A stretch of DNA of 12,701 nt from an uncultured Bacilli bacterium (GTDB taxonomy: Bacteria; Bacillota_I; Bacilli_A; RF39; UBA660). Below are positions 5,751 through 12,457 of the stretch, one piece after another; the first letter of the stretch is position 1; each line of letters starts with the position of its first letter. Below the pieces are notes generated by a model. The model did not search any database, had not been told where the DNA came from, and saw only the letters and a program-made list of their open reading frames with translations. Made by a program: the position numbers and the translations under genes. The DNA is taken from positions 1 through 12,701 of the forward strand of contig CANRGI010000020.1 of assembly GCA_947630095.1 (NCBI GenBank), in the 5' to 3' direction.

Positions 5751-6131
5751 ATGAAAGATTTATTATTAGAACTTATTAAAAACAGTTATGCTCCATATTC
5801 TAATGTACATTTTGCTTGTATAGTAGAAACTAAAAATGGAAATTTATTTAAGGGAGTAAATATTGAAAATGCTTCTTATGGAGCCACTATATGTGCTGAA
5901 AGAAATGCGATAAACGCATCAGTTAGTGCAGGAGAAAGAGAATTTAAAGCGCTTTACTTAATGACAGATTTACCGAATATTGCTTATCCCTGTCATTTGT
6001 GCAAACAAACCATAGTAGAATTTTTTGATAAAAGTGCTTTATTTAATATAATGAATACAAAAGGTGAAAGTGTAGTATTAACATTTGACGAATTAATGTC
6101 TACAACATTTAGTAAGGAAGATTTAAAATGA
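5751..6131 (+). CDS. cdd: cytidine deaminase, with altered active-site surroundings
   Basis: The zinc and catalytic residues are present in this 126-residue protein: C48-A-E50 (catalytic glutamate) and P80-C81-x-x-C84. The substrate loop NIENASYG (37-44) and the N-terminal SYAPYS (12-17) are as in the family, which converts (deoxy)cytidine to (deoxy)uridine for pyrimidine salvage. Two departures stand out: the usual PYSxFxVGA reads PYSNVHFAC, losing the phenylalanine that stacks on the base and the VGA, and PCGxCRQ reads PCHLCKQ. Substrate preference may differ. The ribosome site GAAGGTGAT overlaps the end of ybeY. Its TGA stop overlaps the ATG of era (ATGA), so translation is coupled. Confidence 0.9.
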   Translation: MKDLLLELIKNSYAPYSNVHFACIVETKNGNLFKGVNIENASYGATICAERNAINASVSAGEREFKALYLMTDLPNIAYPCHLCKQTIVEFFDKSALFNIMNTKGESVVLTFDELMSTTFSKEDLK

Positions 6132-7009
6132 GAAGTGGATTTATTAGTATAATAGGTAGACCTAATGTAGGAAAGTCTACTTTATTAAATAGATTAATAG
6201 GAGAAAAATTAGCAATTACATCAGATAAACCAGGTACTACTAGAAATTTAATTCAAGGAGTATACACTAATAACGATACTCAAATAGTATTTGTAGATAC
6301 TCCAGGTATACATAAACCTGTAAATAAATTAGGTAATAAACTTAATGCCCAAGCATACTACAGTGCTAATGATGTAGATGCAATAATGCTTGTAATGGAC
6401 GCAACTGCGCCTCTAGGTAAAGGAGATGCCTTTGTATTAGATAAAATGAGAAACGTAACTAAACCAGTTATATTAGTTTTAAATAAAATAGATAAACTTA
6501 CAAATGAAGAAATAATAAAAAAGATTACAGAAGTAAAAGATATTTACAACTTTAGTGAAATAATACCAGTCTCAGCAAAAACAAATGATAACATTGATAG
6601 ACTTTTAAAAGTCATAACTTCTTACTTAACCGATACAGTAAAATATTTCCCAGATGGAGATATCACATCTAGCACCATAGAATTTAGATTAACAGAATTA
6701 GTAAGAGAAAAAATACTTGAATTAACTACAGACGAAGTACCTCATTCAGTAACTTGTTTACTAAGCGATATGGTAGAAGAAAATAATTCTTATAATATTT
6801 ATATTGATATTATAGTAGATAGAGAATCTCTTAAAAAGATTATAATAGGTAAAAAAGGCGCTATGTTAAAGGAAATTGGTTCCCGTGCAAGAGTAGATAT
6901 GGAAGAACTTTTAGGCAAAAGTGTTTATTTAGAATTATATGTAAAAACCCTAAGAAAGTGGAGAGATAAAGAAAAATATTTAAATGAATTAGGTTTTAAT
7001 GATTTTTAA
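6128..7009 (+). CDS. era: GTPase Era
   Basis: This 293-residue protein is at family length. The G domain has GRPNVGKS (10-17), the switch region TTR (37-39), DTPG (57-60), NKID (119-122) and SAK (149-151). The C-terminal KH domain carries the IIIGKKG loop (238-244), which binds the 3' end of 16S rRNA. Era is an essential 30S assembly checkpoint at the membrane-cytosol interface. It is translated by ATGA overlap with cdd. No terminator separates it from yqzL 45 bases later. Confidence 0.97.
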   Translation: MRSGFISIIGRPNVGKSTLLNRLIGEKLAITSDKPGTTRNLIQGVYTNNDTQIVFVDTPGIHKPVNKLGNKLNAQAYYSANDVDAIMLVMDATAPLGKGDAFVLDKMRNVTKPVILVLNKIDKLTNEEIIKKITEVKDIYNFSEIIPVSAKTNDNIDRLLKVITSYLTDTVKYFPDGDITSSTIEFRLTELVREKILELTTDEVPHSVTCLLSDMVEENNSYNIYIDIIVDRESLKKIIIGKKGAMLKEIGSRARVDMEELLGKSVYLELYVKTLRKWRDKEKYLNELGFNDF

Positions 7010-7054
7010 TGAATATTTTTATATTAACTATCACATAATTAAATAGGTGATAAT

Positions 7055-7144
7055 ATGACAAAACAAGAATTATGGAAAAGATTTACAGAAACAGGAAGTG
7101 TAGAAGATTATTTAAAATACAAGAGGGGAGATAAAAAGAAGTAA
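7055..7144 (+). CDS. yqzL: YqzL-like small protein (29 aa)
   Basis: This very short gene encodes 29 residues with the YqzL pattern LWKRFTETGSVEDYLKYK: an aromatic residue, then F, TGS(V), and YL(x)YK. B. subtilis YqzL is 47 residues and lies in the same place between era and recO; its function is unknown. The ribosome site AGGTGAT (7044-7050) is ideally placed before ATG 7055. Its TAA shares one base with the recO ATG (TAATG), so translation of the two is probably coupled. Confidence 0.85.
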   Translation: MTKQELWKRFTETGSVEDYLKYKRGDKKK

Positions 7145-7878
7145 TGGAAATAATAAGCATAGAAGGATTTGTTGTAAATACCCTTCACTATGGCGAAAAT
7201 AGCAAAATATTGCATATACTAACTAAAGAAAAAGGAGTAATAGGAGTTATTTCTAAAGGAGCCTTAAAGCCTAAAAGCAAACTGAGGAGTATAAGTGACA
7301 ATTTTACCTATGCTATTTTTCATATATATTATAAAGAGGGAAAACTTGGTTCCCTAATAAGTGCTGACGTAATAAATTATTTTTTAAACATAAGAAGAGA
7401 TATTACTCTAATAGGTTATTTAAGTTACTTAACTGACCTTACTAGAAATGTTTCTAAAGGCGTTAGTGACACTAAAGATATATATGATATATTTATAAAT
7501 GCAGTTTTAAAAATAGAAGAAAATTTTAACCCTACAGTAATAACTAACATAGTAGAAATAAAGTACTTGCCTTATCTAGGTATTAGTTTACACCTAGATG
7601 GCTGTGTAGTTTGTAATAGTAATATTATAAGAACTATCTCTTTAAGAAAAGGTGGATACGTATGTGACTTACATAGAGATACTGAACCAATCTATGATAC
7701 TAAAGTTTTAAAACTTATAAAGGCATATTTTTATATTGATATAAGTAAAATATCTGCTCTTAACTTAAGTGATAAAGTTATAAAAGAAATAGATGTATTT
7801 TTAAATGCTTATTATAAAGAATATACAGGCTTATATCTAAAAAGTAAAAATTTCTTAAATAATTTAAAAAGTAGTTAG
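7144..7878 (+). CDS. recO: DNA repair protein RecO
   Basis: The 244-residue protein is the usual RecO length. The N-terminal OB fold (1-80) begins with EGFVVNTLHYGENSKIL and contains VISKGALKPKSKL. The helical C-terminal domain carries the zinc site C154-x-x-C157 and C174-x-x-H177. RecO anneals SSB-coated single strands and with RecR loads RecA in gap repair. AAGAGGGGAG inside yqzL is a good ribosome site. The stop codon (7876-7878) is in the 5' arm of the bidirectional terminator. Confidence 0.95.
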   Translation: MEIISIEGFVVNTLHYGENSKILHILTKEKGVIGVISKGALKPKSKLRSISDNFTYAIFHIYYKEGKLGSLISADVINYFLNIRRDITLIGYLSYLTDLTRNVSKGVSDTKDIYDIFINAVLKIEENFNPTVITNIVEIKYLPYLGISLHLDGCVVCNSNIIRTISLRKGGYVCDLHRDTEPIYDTKVLKLIKAYFYIDISKISALNLSDKVIKEIDVFLNAYYKEYTGLYLKSKNFLNNLKSS

Positions 7879-7898
7879 ACGCTTTTCTAACTACTTTT
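7867..7898. terminator. bidirectional terminator shared by recO and the XRE gene
   Basis: AAAAGTAGTTAGA (7867-7879) pairs perfectly with TCTAACTACTTTT (7886-7898) around a 6-base loop. Both strands end in T runs, so it should stop recO transcripts on + and the XRE transcript on -. The recO stop TAG is in one arm and the XRE stop TAG (complement of 7891-7893) in the other. Confidence 0.9.
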
Positions 7899-8139
7899 CT
7901 TCTTTAGTGAGTTCATCCATACTTACCTCGAGTACAGTGGCGATTTTATATAGTGTTTCAACAGAAAAACCACTTTTACCACCACTAGTTTCAATTCTTC
8001 TAATAAAGTCATAAGATAGTTCAGTATAAAGGGCTAATTGTTCTTGTGTAAACCCTCTTTGCTTCCTATATTTTCTTATATTACTTGATATAATACTCTT
8101 GATATTAGGATTAAAATTATAAAATTTTTCTTTTATCAT
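7891..8139 (-). CDS. XRE-family transcriptional regulator (Cro/CI HTH)
   Basis: This 82-residue protein consists of one Cro/CI helix-turn-helix domain (about 19-78): IRKYRKQRGFTQEQLALYTELS gives helices 1-3, followed by RRIETS and LYKIATVLEVSMDEL. There is a short basic, aromatic N-terminal extension. It is a cytoplasmic DNA-binding regulator of unknown target. AGGTGA lies 9 bases before the ATG. It converges on recO and stands alone, unlike the neighbouring housekeeping genes. Nested palindromes at 8200-8243 upstream are candidate self-binding sites. I found no convincing minus-strand promoter. Confidence 0.9.
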   Translation of the reverse strand: MIKEKFYNFNPNIKSIISSNIRKYRKQRGFTQEQLALYTELSYDFIRRIETSGGKSGFSVETLYKIATVLEVSMDELTKEEK

Positions 8140-8199
8140 TTTTATTTCTCACCTAAAAAGCAATATAACATTGTCTAATAAAAAACTTCGTGACCCAGA

Positions 8200-8243
8200 A
8201 ATACCACTTATACTGAGTATTTTTTATGGTATTAGAAGTACCA
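8200..8243. repeat. nested inverted repeats upstream of the XRE gene, possible operator
   Basis: AATACCA (8200-8206) is inverted as TGGTATT (8227-8233). Between them lies the 11-base palindrome ATACTGAGTAT (8210-8220). TGGTA (8227-8231) can also pair with TACCA (8239-8243). The cluster lies 60-105 bases upstream of the XRE start. Palindromes of this size are typical binding sites of Cro/CI-type dimers, so autoregulation is a reasonable inference. Confidence 0.45.
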
Positions 8244-8470
8244 ATAATAATTTAATTAGATTTTTAAATTTTTTGAGTTTTTAAAAAATTTTACTATAAA
8301 CTCTCACAAATGCCCATAAATAAACGGTTTACAAATAAATACTAAAAGAAAATAATATAATTATTTAAAACTTATTATGCCTCATTAAATAGTGCGAATA
8401 AAAGCATAAAAATAAAAAGTAACTAAATAGATTACCTTCGTGTTTTTTTACATTTTTTGACAATAAAGTA

Positions 8471-8499
8471 TTGAATAAAAAGCATAACTAATATATAAT
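8471..8499 (+). promoter_or_regulatory. sigma-A promoter of glyS
   Basis: TTGAAT (8471-8476), 17 bases and a perfect TATAAT (8494-8499) predict a start near 8506 and a leader of only about 28 bases. A TTGACA at 8457-8462 has no -10 at proper spacing. Confidence 0.8.
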
Positions 8500-8533
8500 G
8501 TTAAAAGAAAAGTTAATGAAAGGATAATTATAA

Positions 8534-9910
8534 ATGAATAATGAATTGACAATGGACAAATTAGTGAATATTTGTAAACAATATGGTTTTATATTCCAAG
8601 GTAGTGAAATTTATGGTGGTCTTGCTAATACTTGGGATTTTGGACCTGTTGGTGTTGAACTTAAAAAGAATATAAAAAATGCTTGGACAAAGAAATTTAT
8701 ACAAGAAGACCCTAACAACGTAGGCCTTGATAGTGCGATTTTAATGAACCCTCGTGTATGGGAAGCAAGTGGCCATATTGGAACATTTAGTGACCCATTA
8801 ATTGACTGTAAAAATTGTAAAACACGTCATCGTGCTGATAAATTAATAGAAGATGCCTTAAAAATAGATGCTGGTGGTTTAAAAAAAGAAGAATTAATTA
8901 AAACTATAAAAGATAATAATATAAAATGTCCTAACTGTGGTAAAACTGATTTTACTGATATAAGAGAATTTAATTTAATGTTTAAAACATTTCAAGGAGT
9001 TACAGAAGACTCAAAAAGCACAGTTTATCTTCGTCCTGAAACAGCCCAAGGAATATTTGCTGACTTCTTAAATGTACAAAGAAGTATGCGCTTAAAAGTA
9101 CCTTTTGGAATAGGCCAAGTAGGTAAGAGTTTTAGAAATGAGATAACTCCAGGTAATTTTATATTTAGAGTAAGAGAGTTTGAACAAATGGAATTAGAAT
9201 TTTTCTGTAAACCAGGTACAGAACTTGACTGGTTTGCTCATTATAAAGAAGTATGTAAAAATTTCTTATTAAGTCTTGGAATTAAAGAAGAAAATCTAAG
9301 ATTAAGAGACCACTCTAAAGAAGAATTATCATTTTATAGTAATGCAACAACTGATATAGAATATAAATTCCCATTTGGCTGGGGAGAACTATGGGGTATA
9401 GCAAGTAGAACTAATTACGATTTATCTCGCCATCAAGAATTTTCTAAAGTTAATATGGAATACACTGACCCAGAAACAAATGAAAAATATATCCCTTATG
9501 TTATAGAACCTAGTGTAGGTGTAGAAAGAACAGTACTAACAGTTTTATGTGATGCTTATAAAGAAGAAACTCTTCCTGATGGTACTACTAGAGAAGTAAT
9601 GAAATTCCACCCTTATTTAGCCCCTTATAAAGTAGCAGTTTTACCTCTTATCAAAAAGACACATAGTGAAAAAGCAAAAGAAATTTATAAAACTTTATCA
9701 ACTCACTTTATGACTTCTTATGACGAAGCAGGAAACATTGGAAAGCGCTACAGAAGGGGAGATATTATAGGTACTCCATTTGCCGTTACTATTGACGACG
9801 ATACATTAAATAATAACACTGTAACAGTAAGAGATAGAGATACAATGGAACAAACAGTAGTTAATTTAAATGATTTAGTAAACTATATAGAGGAAAGAAT
9901 TAAGTTCTAA
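8534..9910 (+). CDS. glyS: glycine-tRNA ligase, single-chain (alpha-2 dimer) type
   Basis: This 458-residue class II synthetase joins glycine to tRNA-Gly using ATP. It opens with the family block around GGLANTWDFGPVG (28-40), has a zinc-ribbon-like set C92-x-x-C95 and C132-x-x-C135, the motif-2 block RPETAQGIF (167-175) with FRNEITP soon after, and the motif-3 block around SVGVERT (about 328-334). The last ~110 residues are the anticodon-binding domain. It is the eukaryote/archaea-like form used by many Gram-positives and Mollicutes, not the alpha-beta GlyQ/GlyS of B. subtilis. The ribosome site is AAGGAT. It has its own promoter and terminator and lacks the glycine T-box common in Bacilli. 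Confidence 0.97.
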   Translation: MNNELTMDKLVNICKQYGFIFQGSEIYGGLANTWDFGPVGVELKKNIKNAWTKKFIQEDPNNVGLDSAILMNPRVWEASGHIGTFSDPLIDCKNCKTRHRADKLIEDALKIDAGGLKKEELIKTIKDNNIKCPNCGKTDFTDIREFNLMFKTFQGVTEDSKSTVYLRPETAQGIFADFLNVQRSMRLKVPFGIGQVGKSFRNEITPGNFIFRVREFEQMELEFFCKPGTELDWFAHYKEVCKNFLLSLGIKEENLRLRDHSKEELSFYSNATTDIEYKFPFGWGELWGIASRTNYDLSRHQEFSKVNMEYTDPETNEKYIPYVIEPSVGVERTVLTVLCDAYKEETLPDGTTREVMKFHPYLAPYKVAVLPLIKKTHSEKAKEIYKTLSTHFMTSYDEAGNIGKRYRRGDIIGTPFAVTIDDDTLNNNTVTVRDRDTMEQTVVNLNDLVNYIEERIKF

Positions 9911-9925
9911 TTCTTTCTTTTTTTA
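9892..9925 (+). terminator. terminator of glyS overlapping its stop codon
   Basis: GGAAAGAATTA (9892-9902) pairs with TAATTCTTTCT (9908-9918) around a 5-base loop and is followed by T residues. The stop codon (9908-9910) begins the 3' arm. The next gene starts 24 bases on, so some read-through into it is possible. Confidence 0.85.
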
Positions 9926-9948
9926 ATATATTTATTATAGGTGATAGT

Positions 9949-10422
9949 ATGTTTTTTGATTTTATCTATTTGAGTATTATTTGTTATCTAGTTTATACTT
10001 TATATAACTCTCTAACTGATAGAAAGAATATAAAACATTTAAAAGGCCCCTGGAAACCCTTTTATGGTTTTATAGGTGTAATAATATTATCTATTTTAGA
10101 TTTAGCAAGTAAAAACTTATTAACTATATTACTAATAGGCTTTTTAATACCTTCAACTTTAGAATATTTATTAACTTTAATAAATGAAAAACTAATAAAA
10201 AAAGAAAATACTAAAGTATCTCTAAGTTTACCTAAAATGTTTATTTATTCTATATGTACTCTTTTAATTTATTTACTTTATATTCCTTTAAAAGAATTAA
10301 TACTTATTACTATAACAAAAAATGCTTTGTTAATTATTACCATAACTCTTTATATATTATTTTTAATAGATTTATTAATTTTCTTTAAAAAAGATGTATA
10401 TAAACTTATAAACCACACATAA
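9949..10422 (+). CDS. small membrane protein resembling the CmpB-type ABC-transporter family
   Basis: The 157-residue protein has about five membrane segments (4-20, 39-52, 57-69, 97-113 and 123-146). The block GPWKPFYGF (33-41), followed by TLEY (70-73) and NEKL (79-82), resembles the putative ABC-transporter membrane family PF06541 (CmpB), where GP.xPIYGFG and a TxxEY...E..F pattern are conserved. Later conserved parts of that family are not obvious, so it may be a shortened or divergent member. Function is unknown; no ATPase gene is adjacent. AGGTGAT lies 5 bases before ATG. No separate promoter is evident; expression probably comes from glyS read-through. Confidence 0.7.
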   Translation: MFFDFIYLSIICYLVYTLYNSLTDRKNIKHLKGPWKPFYGFIGVIILSILDLASKNLLTILLIGFLIPSTLEYLLTLINEKLIKKENTKVSLSLPKMFIYSICTLLIYLLYIPLKELILITITKNALLIITITLYILFLIDLLIFFKKDVYKLINHT

Positions 10423-10427
10423 TATTA

Positions 10428-10472
10428 ATGCTTACCAAGTTATTACTTAAAAATAGTAATTTAAGTAAGCAT
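10428..10472 (+). repeat. long imperfect hairpin with two alternative folds
   Basis: ATGCTTAC (10428-10435) pairs with GTAAGCAT (10465-10472), with an inner stem ATTACT/AGTAAT (10442-10447/10455-10460). Alternatively TTACTTAAA (10443-10451) pairs with TTTAAGTAA (10460-10468), which would break the outer stem. It starts 6 bases after the stop codon of the membrane gene and lacks its own T run. Confidence 0.55.
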
Positions 10473-10476
10473 AATA

Positions 10477-10513
10477 AACACGATTATCCATTTATTGATA
10501 ATTGTGTTTTTTT
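10477..10513 (+). terminator. strong rho-independent terminator upstream of sepF
   Basis: AACACGATTATC (10477-10488) pairs with GATAATTGTGTT (10497-10508) over 12 bp (one G-T), and seven T residues end it. It isolates sepF from the genes to the left. Confidence 0.9.
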
Positions 10514-10555
10514 CATACTAAATAAAAACTTTTTTCTAAAATTTTAAACAAGAAG

Positions 10556-10584
10556 TTGCACACTTTTAATTATTATGCTAAAAT
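10556..10584 (+). promoter_or_regulatory. sigma-A promoter of sepF (extended -10)
   Basis: TTGCAC (10556-10561), 17 bases and TAAAAT (10579-10584) are preceded by the extended -10 TGC. Transcription would start near 10591, about 25 bases before the sepF ATG. Confidence 0.8.
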
Positions 10585-10615
10585 AAATTATGAGATAAAA
10601 TAAATGGAGGCAATT

Positions 10616-11005
10616 ATGGCATTTAAAAATTTTAAATTATTTGAAACAAAAGATACTGATATTGACACAGGCGACGAAGAAGAATATTATAAAGTAGCAG
10701 AAGAAAAGAATAAAAAGGCAACAGGCTCTAATAACAAAATGATATTAGTTGAACCTCGTGCCTATTCAGAGTCACAAACAATCGCAGACCATTTAAAAGC
10801 AAAAAATAGTGTAGTAGTAAATTTTAAAAGAGTAACACAAGACCAATCAAGAAGAATTATTGATTTTTTAAGTGGTACATTATATGCTATAAATGGTGAT
10901 TTACAAAAAGTGGGCGAAGGTATTTATTTATGTACTCCTAGTAATGTAGATGTTCAAGGAGAAATAACAGAAGAAAAAGCAAATGATAATGGAGAAGAAT
11001 GGTAA
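10616..11005 (+). CDS. sepF: cell division protein SepF
   Basis: This 129-residue protein has the SepF layout: a short N-terminal amphipathic segment (MAFKNFKLF) that would bind the membrane, an acidic linker (14-30), and the compact SepF domain (about 42-111) with EPRAYSESQTI, VVVNFKRV and RRIIDFLSGTLYA. SepF anchors FtsZ filaments to the membrane and forms rings that shape the septum. I choose ATG 10616 over the in-frame ATG at 10604, because GGAGG (10606-10610), the ribosome site, lies between them. It is followed by the DivIVA-like gene, as in many Gram-positives, though the genes usually between them are missing. Confidence 0.95.
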   Translation: MAFKNFKLFETKDTDIDTGDEEEYYKVAEEKNKKATGSNNKMILVEPRAYSESQTIADHLKAKNSVVVNFKRVTQDQSRRIIDFLSGTLYAINGDLQKVGEGIYLCTPSNVDVQGEITEEKANDNGEEW

Positions 11006-11028
11006 TATATTAGTTAAGAGGGTGTCCT

Positions 11029-11469
11029 ATGAAGAATTTTGAAACTGTCTGGAAAGGTTATGATAAAGACCAAGTTAAAGCATATTTAGACTATATAATA
11101 GACGAATATGAAAAACTTTTAAATGATAAAAAACAAGTAGACAAAGAATTAAAAGAATTAGAAGAAAAATTAAATTATTATACTGATTTAGAGTCACGTA
11201 TGAACCGCGCGATTTTTAATGCAGAGTCAGCAGGTGACGATATTAAGAAAAGTGCTAGAATAGAAGCAGAAAGTATAGTAAATGAAGCAAAAAAGAATGC
11301 TAATAGAATTATCAATGATGCCTTACTTAAAGCAGAAAAAGCAAGTGAACAAGCAGACAGAATTAAAAGAAATGCAATGCTACTTAAAAATAGATTAAAA
11401 AGAATAGTAGAAGGACAACTTGAAGTAATAGAAGAAATAGATAGATTAGATTTTAATGATGAACTATAA
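11029..11469 (+). CDS. DivIVA-like coiled-coil protein
   Basis: The 146-residue protein starts with the DivIVA N-terminal block FETVWKGYDKDQVKAYLDYI (4-23), matching FxxxFRGYDxxEVxxFL of B. subtilis DivIVA. W8 and K9 take the places of membrane-inserting F17 and R18. About nine residues are missing in front. The rest (25-140) is a charged coiled coil rich in E, K and A. DivIVA proteins sense curved membrane at septa and poles and recruit partners. AGAGGGTG before ATG 11029 is a strong ribosome site and the upstream frame soon meets a stop, so the short N-terminus is real as sequenced. It lies 23 bases after sepF, surely the same unit. Confidence 0.88.
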   Translation: MKNFETVWKGYDKDQVKAYLDYIIDEYEKLLNDKKQVDKELKELEEKLNYYTDLESRMNRAIFNAESAGDDIKKSARIEAESIVNEAKKNANRIINDALLKAEKASEQADRIKRNAMLLKNRLKRIVEGQLEVIEEIDRLDFNDEL

Positions 11470-11490
11470 GTCACTTAATGTGACTTTTTA
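11468..11490 (+). terminator. terminator after the DivIVA-like gene
   Basis: AAGTCAC (11468-11474), loop TTAAT and GTGACTT (11480-11486) are followed by TTTA. It begins within the stop codon. The T run is short, and the MscS gene follows after about 20 bases without its own clear promoter, so partial read-through is likely. Confidence 0.7.
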
Positions 11491-11506
11491 TTAAAAGGAG
11501 TAAAAA

Positions 11507-12337
11507 ATGTTAGATAAATTATTAAAAAGATTATTAAAAATATTAACTAGTACTAAATTTTATGGTCCTATTATAGTTATTATAGTAAGTATATTTATAT
11601 TTAAAACAGTAGATAAATTAATTAATAAATTTTTAGTTAAAACAGAACGTATTAGAAAAAATGTTAAAAAAGAAAATACTATTATAAATTTAATTAAAAA
11701 TATTATAAAGTATTTAATAATTGTAATAGATATACTTATTATATTAGAAATTTATGGAGTAAATACAACTAGTATAATCGCTTCACTAAGTGTAGTAGGA
11801 GTAGTTGTTGGGCTTGCTTTTCAAGATACCTTAAAAAACGTATTAGCGGGTATATTAATTATATTTGAAGATAGATATAGTGTAGGAGATATAGTACTTA
11901 TAAATGGTTTTACTGGAGAAGTAATTAACTTAGGACTTAGTACTACTAAATTAAAAGCAGTTACAGGAGAAATATTTACAATAACTAATAGTAATATATC
12001 TACTGTAGTAAACTATTCAGTTTGTAATACTCTTTTATTCTTAGATTTAGGAGTATCTTATAGTACTAATATAGACTCATTAGAAAAAGTTTTAACTAAA
12101 TTAAAACCTAAACTAGAAACTATTCCTAATGTAGTTAATAAAGAAGTAGAATTATTAGGAGTAGACTCTTTAGATAGTAGTCAAGTTACTTATAGAATTT
12201 CTATTCTTTGTAAACCTTATACTCATTTTGCTATAAAAAGAACAGCATTAAAATTAATAAAAGAAGAATTTGATAAAAAAGGTATAGAAATACCATTTAA
12301 TCAATTAGATGTACATATAAAAACTGAAAATGAATAA
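11507..12337 (+). CDS. MscS-family mechanosensitive ion channel
   Basis: The 276-residue protein has three membrane segments (about 20-37, 66-84 and 88-120). The third contains the pore-lining block VVGVVVGLAFQDTLKNVLAG (96-115), followed by FEDRYSVGD and the beta domain (about 121-170), then the alpha/beta cytoplasmic domain. Channels of this kind open on membrane tension and release solutes during osmotic downshock. It resembles the small YkuT type rather than long multi-domain MscS forms. AAAGGAG 7 bases before ATG is a strong ribosome site. It is the last gene of the sepF unit and is followed by a clear terminator. Confidence 0.93.
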   Translation: MLDKLLKRLLKILTSTKFYGPIIVIIVSIFIFKTVDKLINKFLVKTERIRKNVKKENTIINLIKNIIKYLIIVIDILIILEIYGVNTTSIIASLSVVGVVVGLAFQDTLKNVLAGILIIFEDRYSVGDIVLINGFTGEVINLGLSTTKLKAVTGEIFTITNSNISTVVNYSVCNTLLFLDLGVSYSTNIDSLEKVLTKLKPKLETIPNVVNKEVELLGVDSLDSSQVTYRISILCKPYTHFAIKRTALKLIKEEFDKKGIEIPFNQLDVHIKTENE

Positions 12338-12355
12338 AAAATAAAATATAAACCA

Positions 12356-12386
12356 AAATATAACTAGTGAGTAGTTATATTTTTTT
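12356..12386 (+). terminator. terminator after the MscS-type gene
   Basis: AAATATAACTA (12356-12366) pairs with TAGTTATATTT (12372-12382) around GTGAG, with further T residues after. Stem of 11 bp, A/T-rich. Confidence 0.85.
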
Positions 12387-12422
12387 AAATAGTAAATATT
12401 CATTTAAAATAACAAATAATCA

Positions 12423-12451
12423 TTGACAATGATAAAATAAAATAATAAAAT
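12423..12451 (+). promoter_or_regulatory. sigma-A promoter of the structured leader and right-end gene
   Basis: A perfect TTGACA (12423-12428), 17 bases and TAAAAT (12446-12451) predict a start near 12458, leaving a leader of about 170 bases before ATG 12628. All other leaders with a clear promoter in this window are about 20-32 bases. Confidence 0.85.
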
Positions 12452-12457
12452 GTAAGT

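Larger units (their letters stand above)
8140..8533. other. 394-base gene-free stretch between the XRE gene and glyS
   Basis: It holds the ribosome site of the XRE gene, the inverted-repeat cluster at 8200-8243 and the glyS promoter at 8471-8499. TTATGC and GCATAA near 8377-8417 form a weak wide-spaced inverted repeat. The remainder is A/T-rich with no reading frame. No T-box elements (no GGGTGG core and no antiterminator/terminator pair) are present before glyS. Confidence 0.6.

Noticed and set aside
8457..8485. TTGACA at 8457 as the -35 of glyS
   Set aside because: No -10-like sequence at 16-18 bases; TTGAAT at 8471 with TATAAT at 8494 fits much better.
8140..8533. T-box or other riboswitch before glyS
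   Set aside because: No T-box core, no terminator/antiterminator pair, and the promoter is too close to the gene.
10604..10615. ATG 10604 as the start of sepF
   Set aside because: The GGAGG ribosome site at 10606-10610 lies just after this ATG and is correctly spaced for ATG 10616, which also gives a normal SepF N-terminus.
11178..11474. 98-codon open frame on the minus strand
   Set aside because: Opposite the coiled coil of the DivIVA-like gene; the Ser/Leu/Ile-rich translation is the expected antisense of Glu/Lys/Ala repeats.
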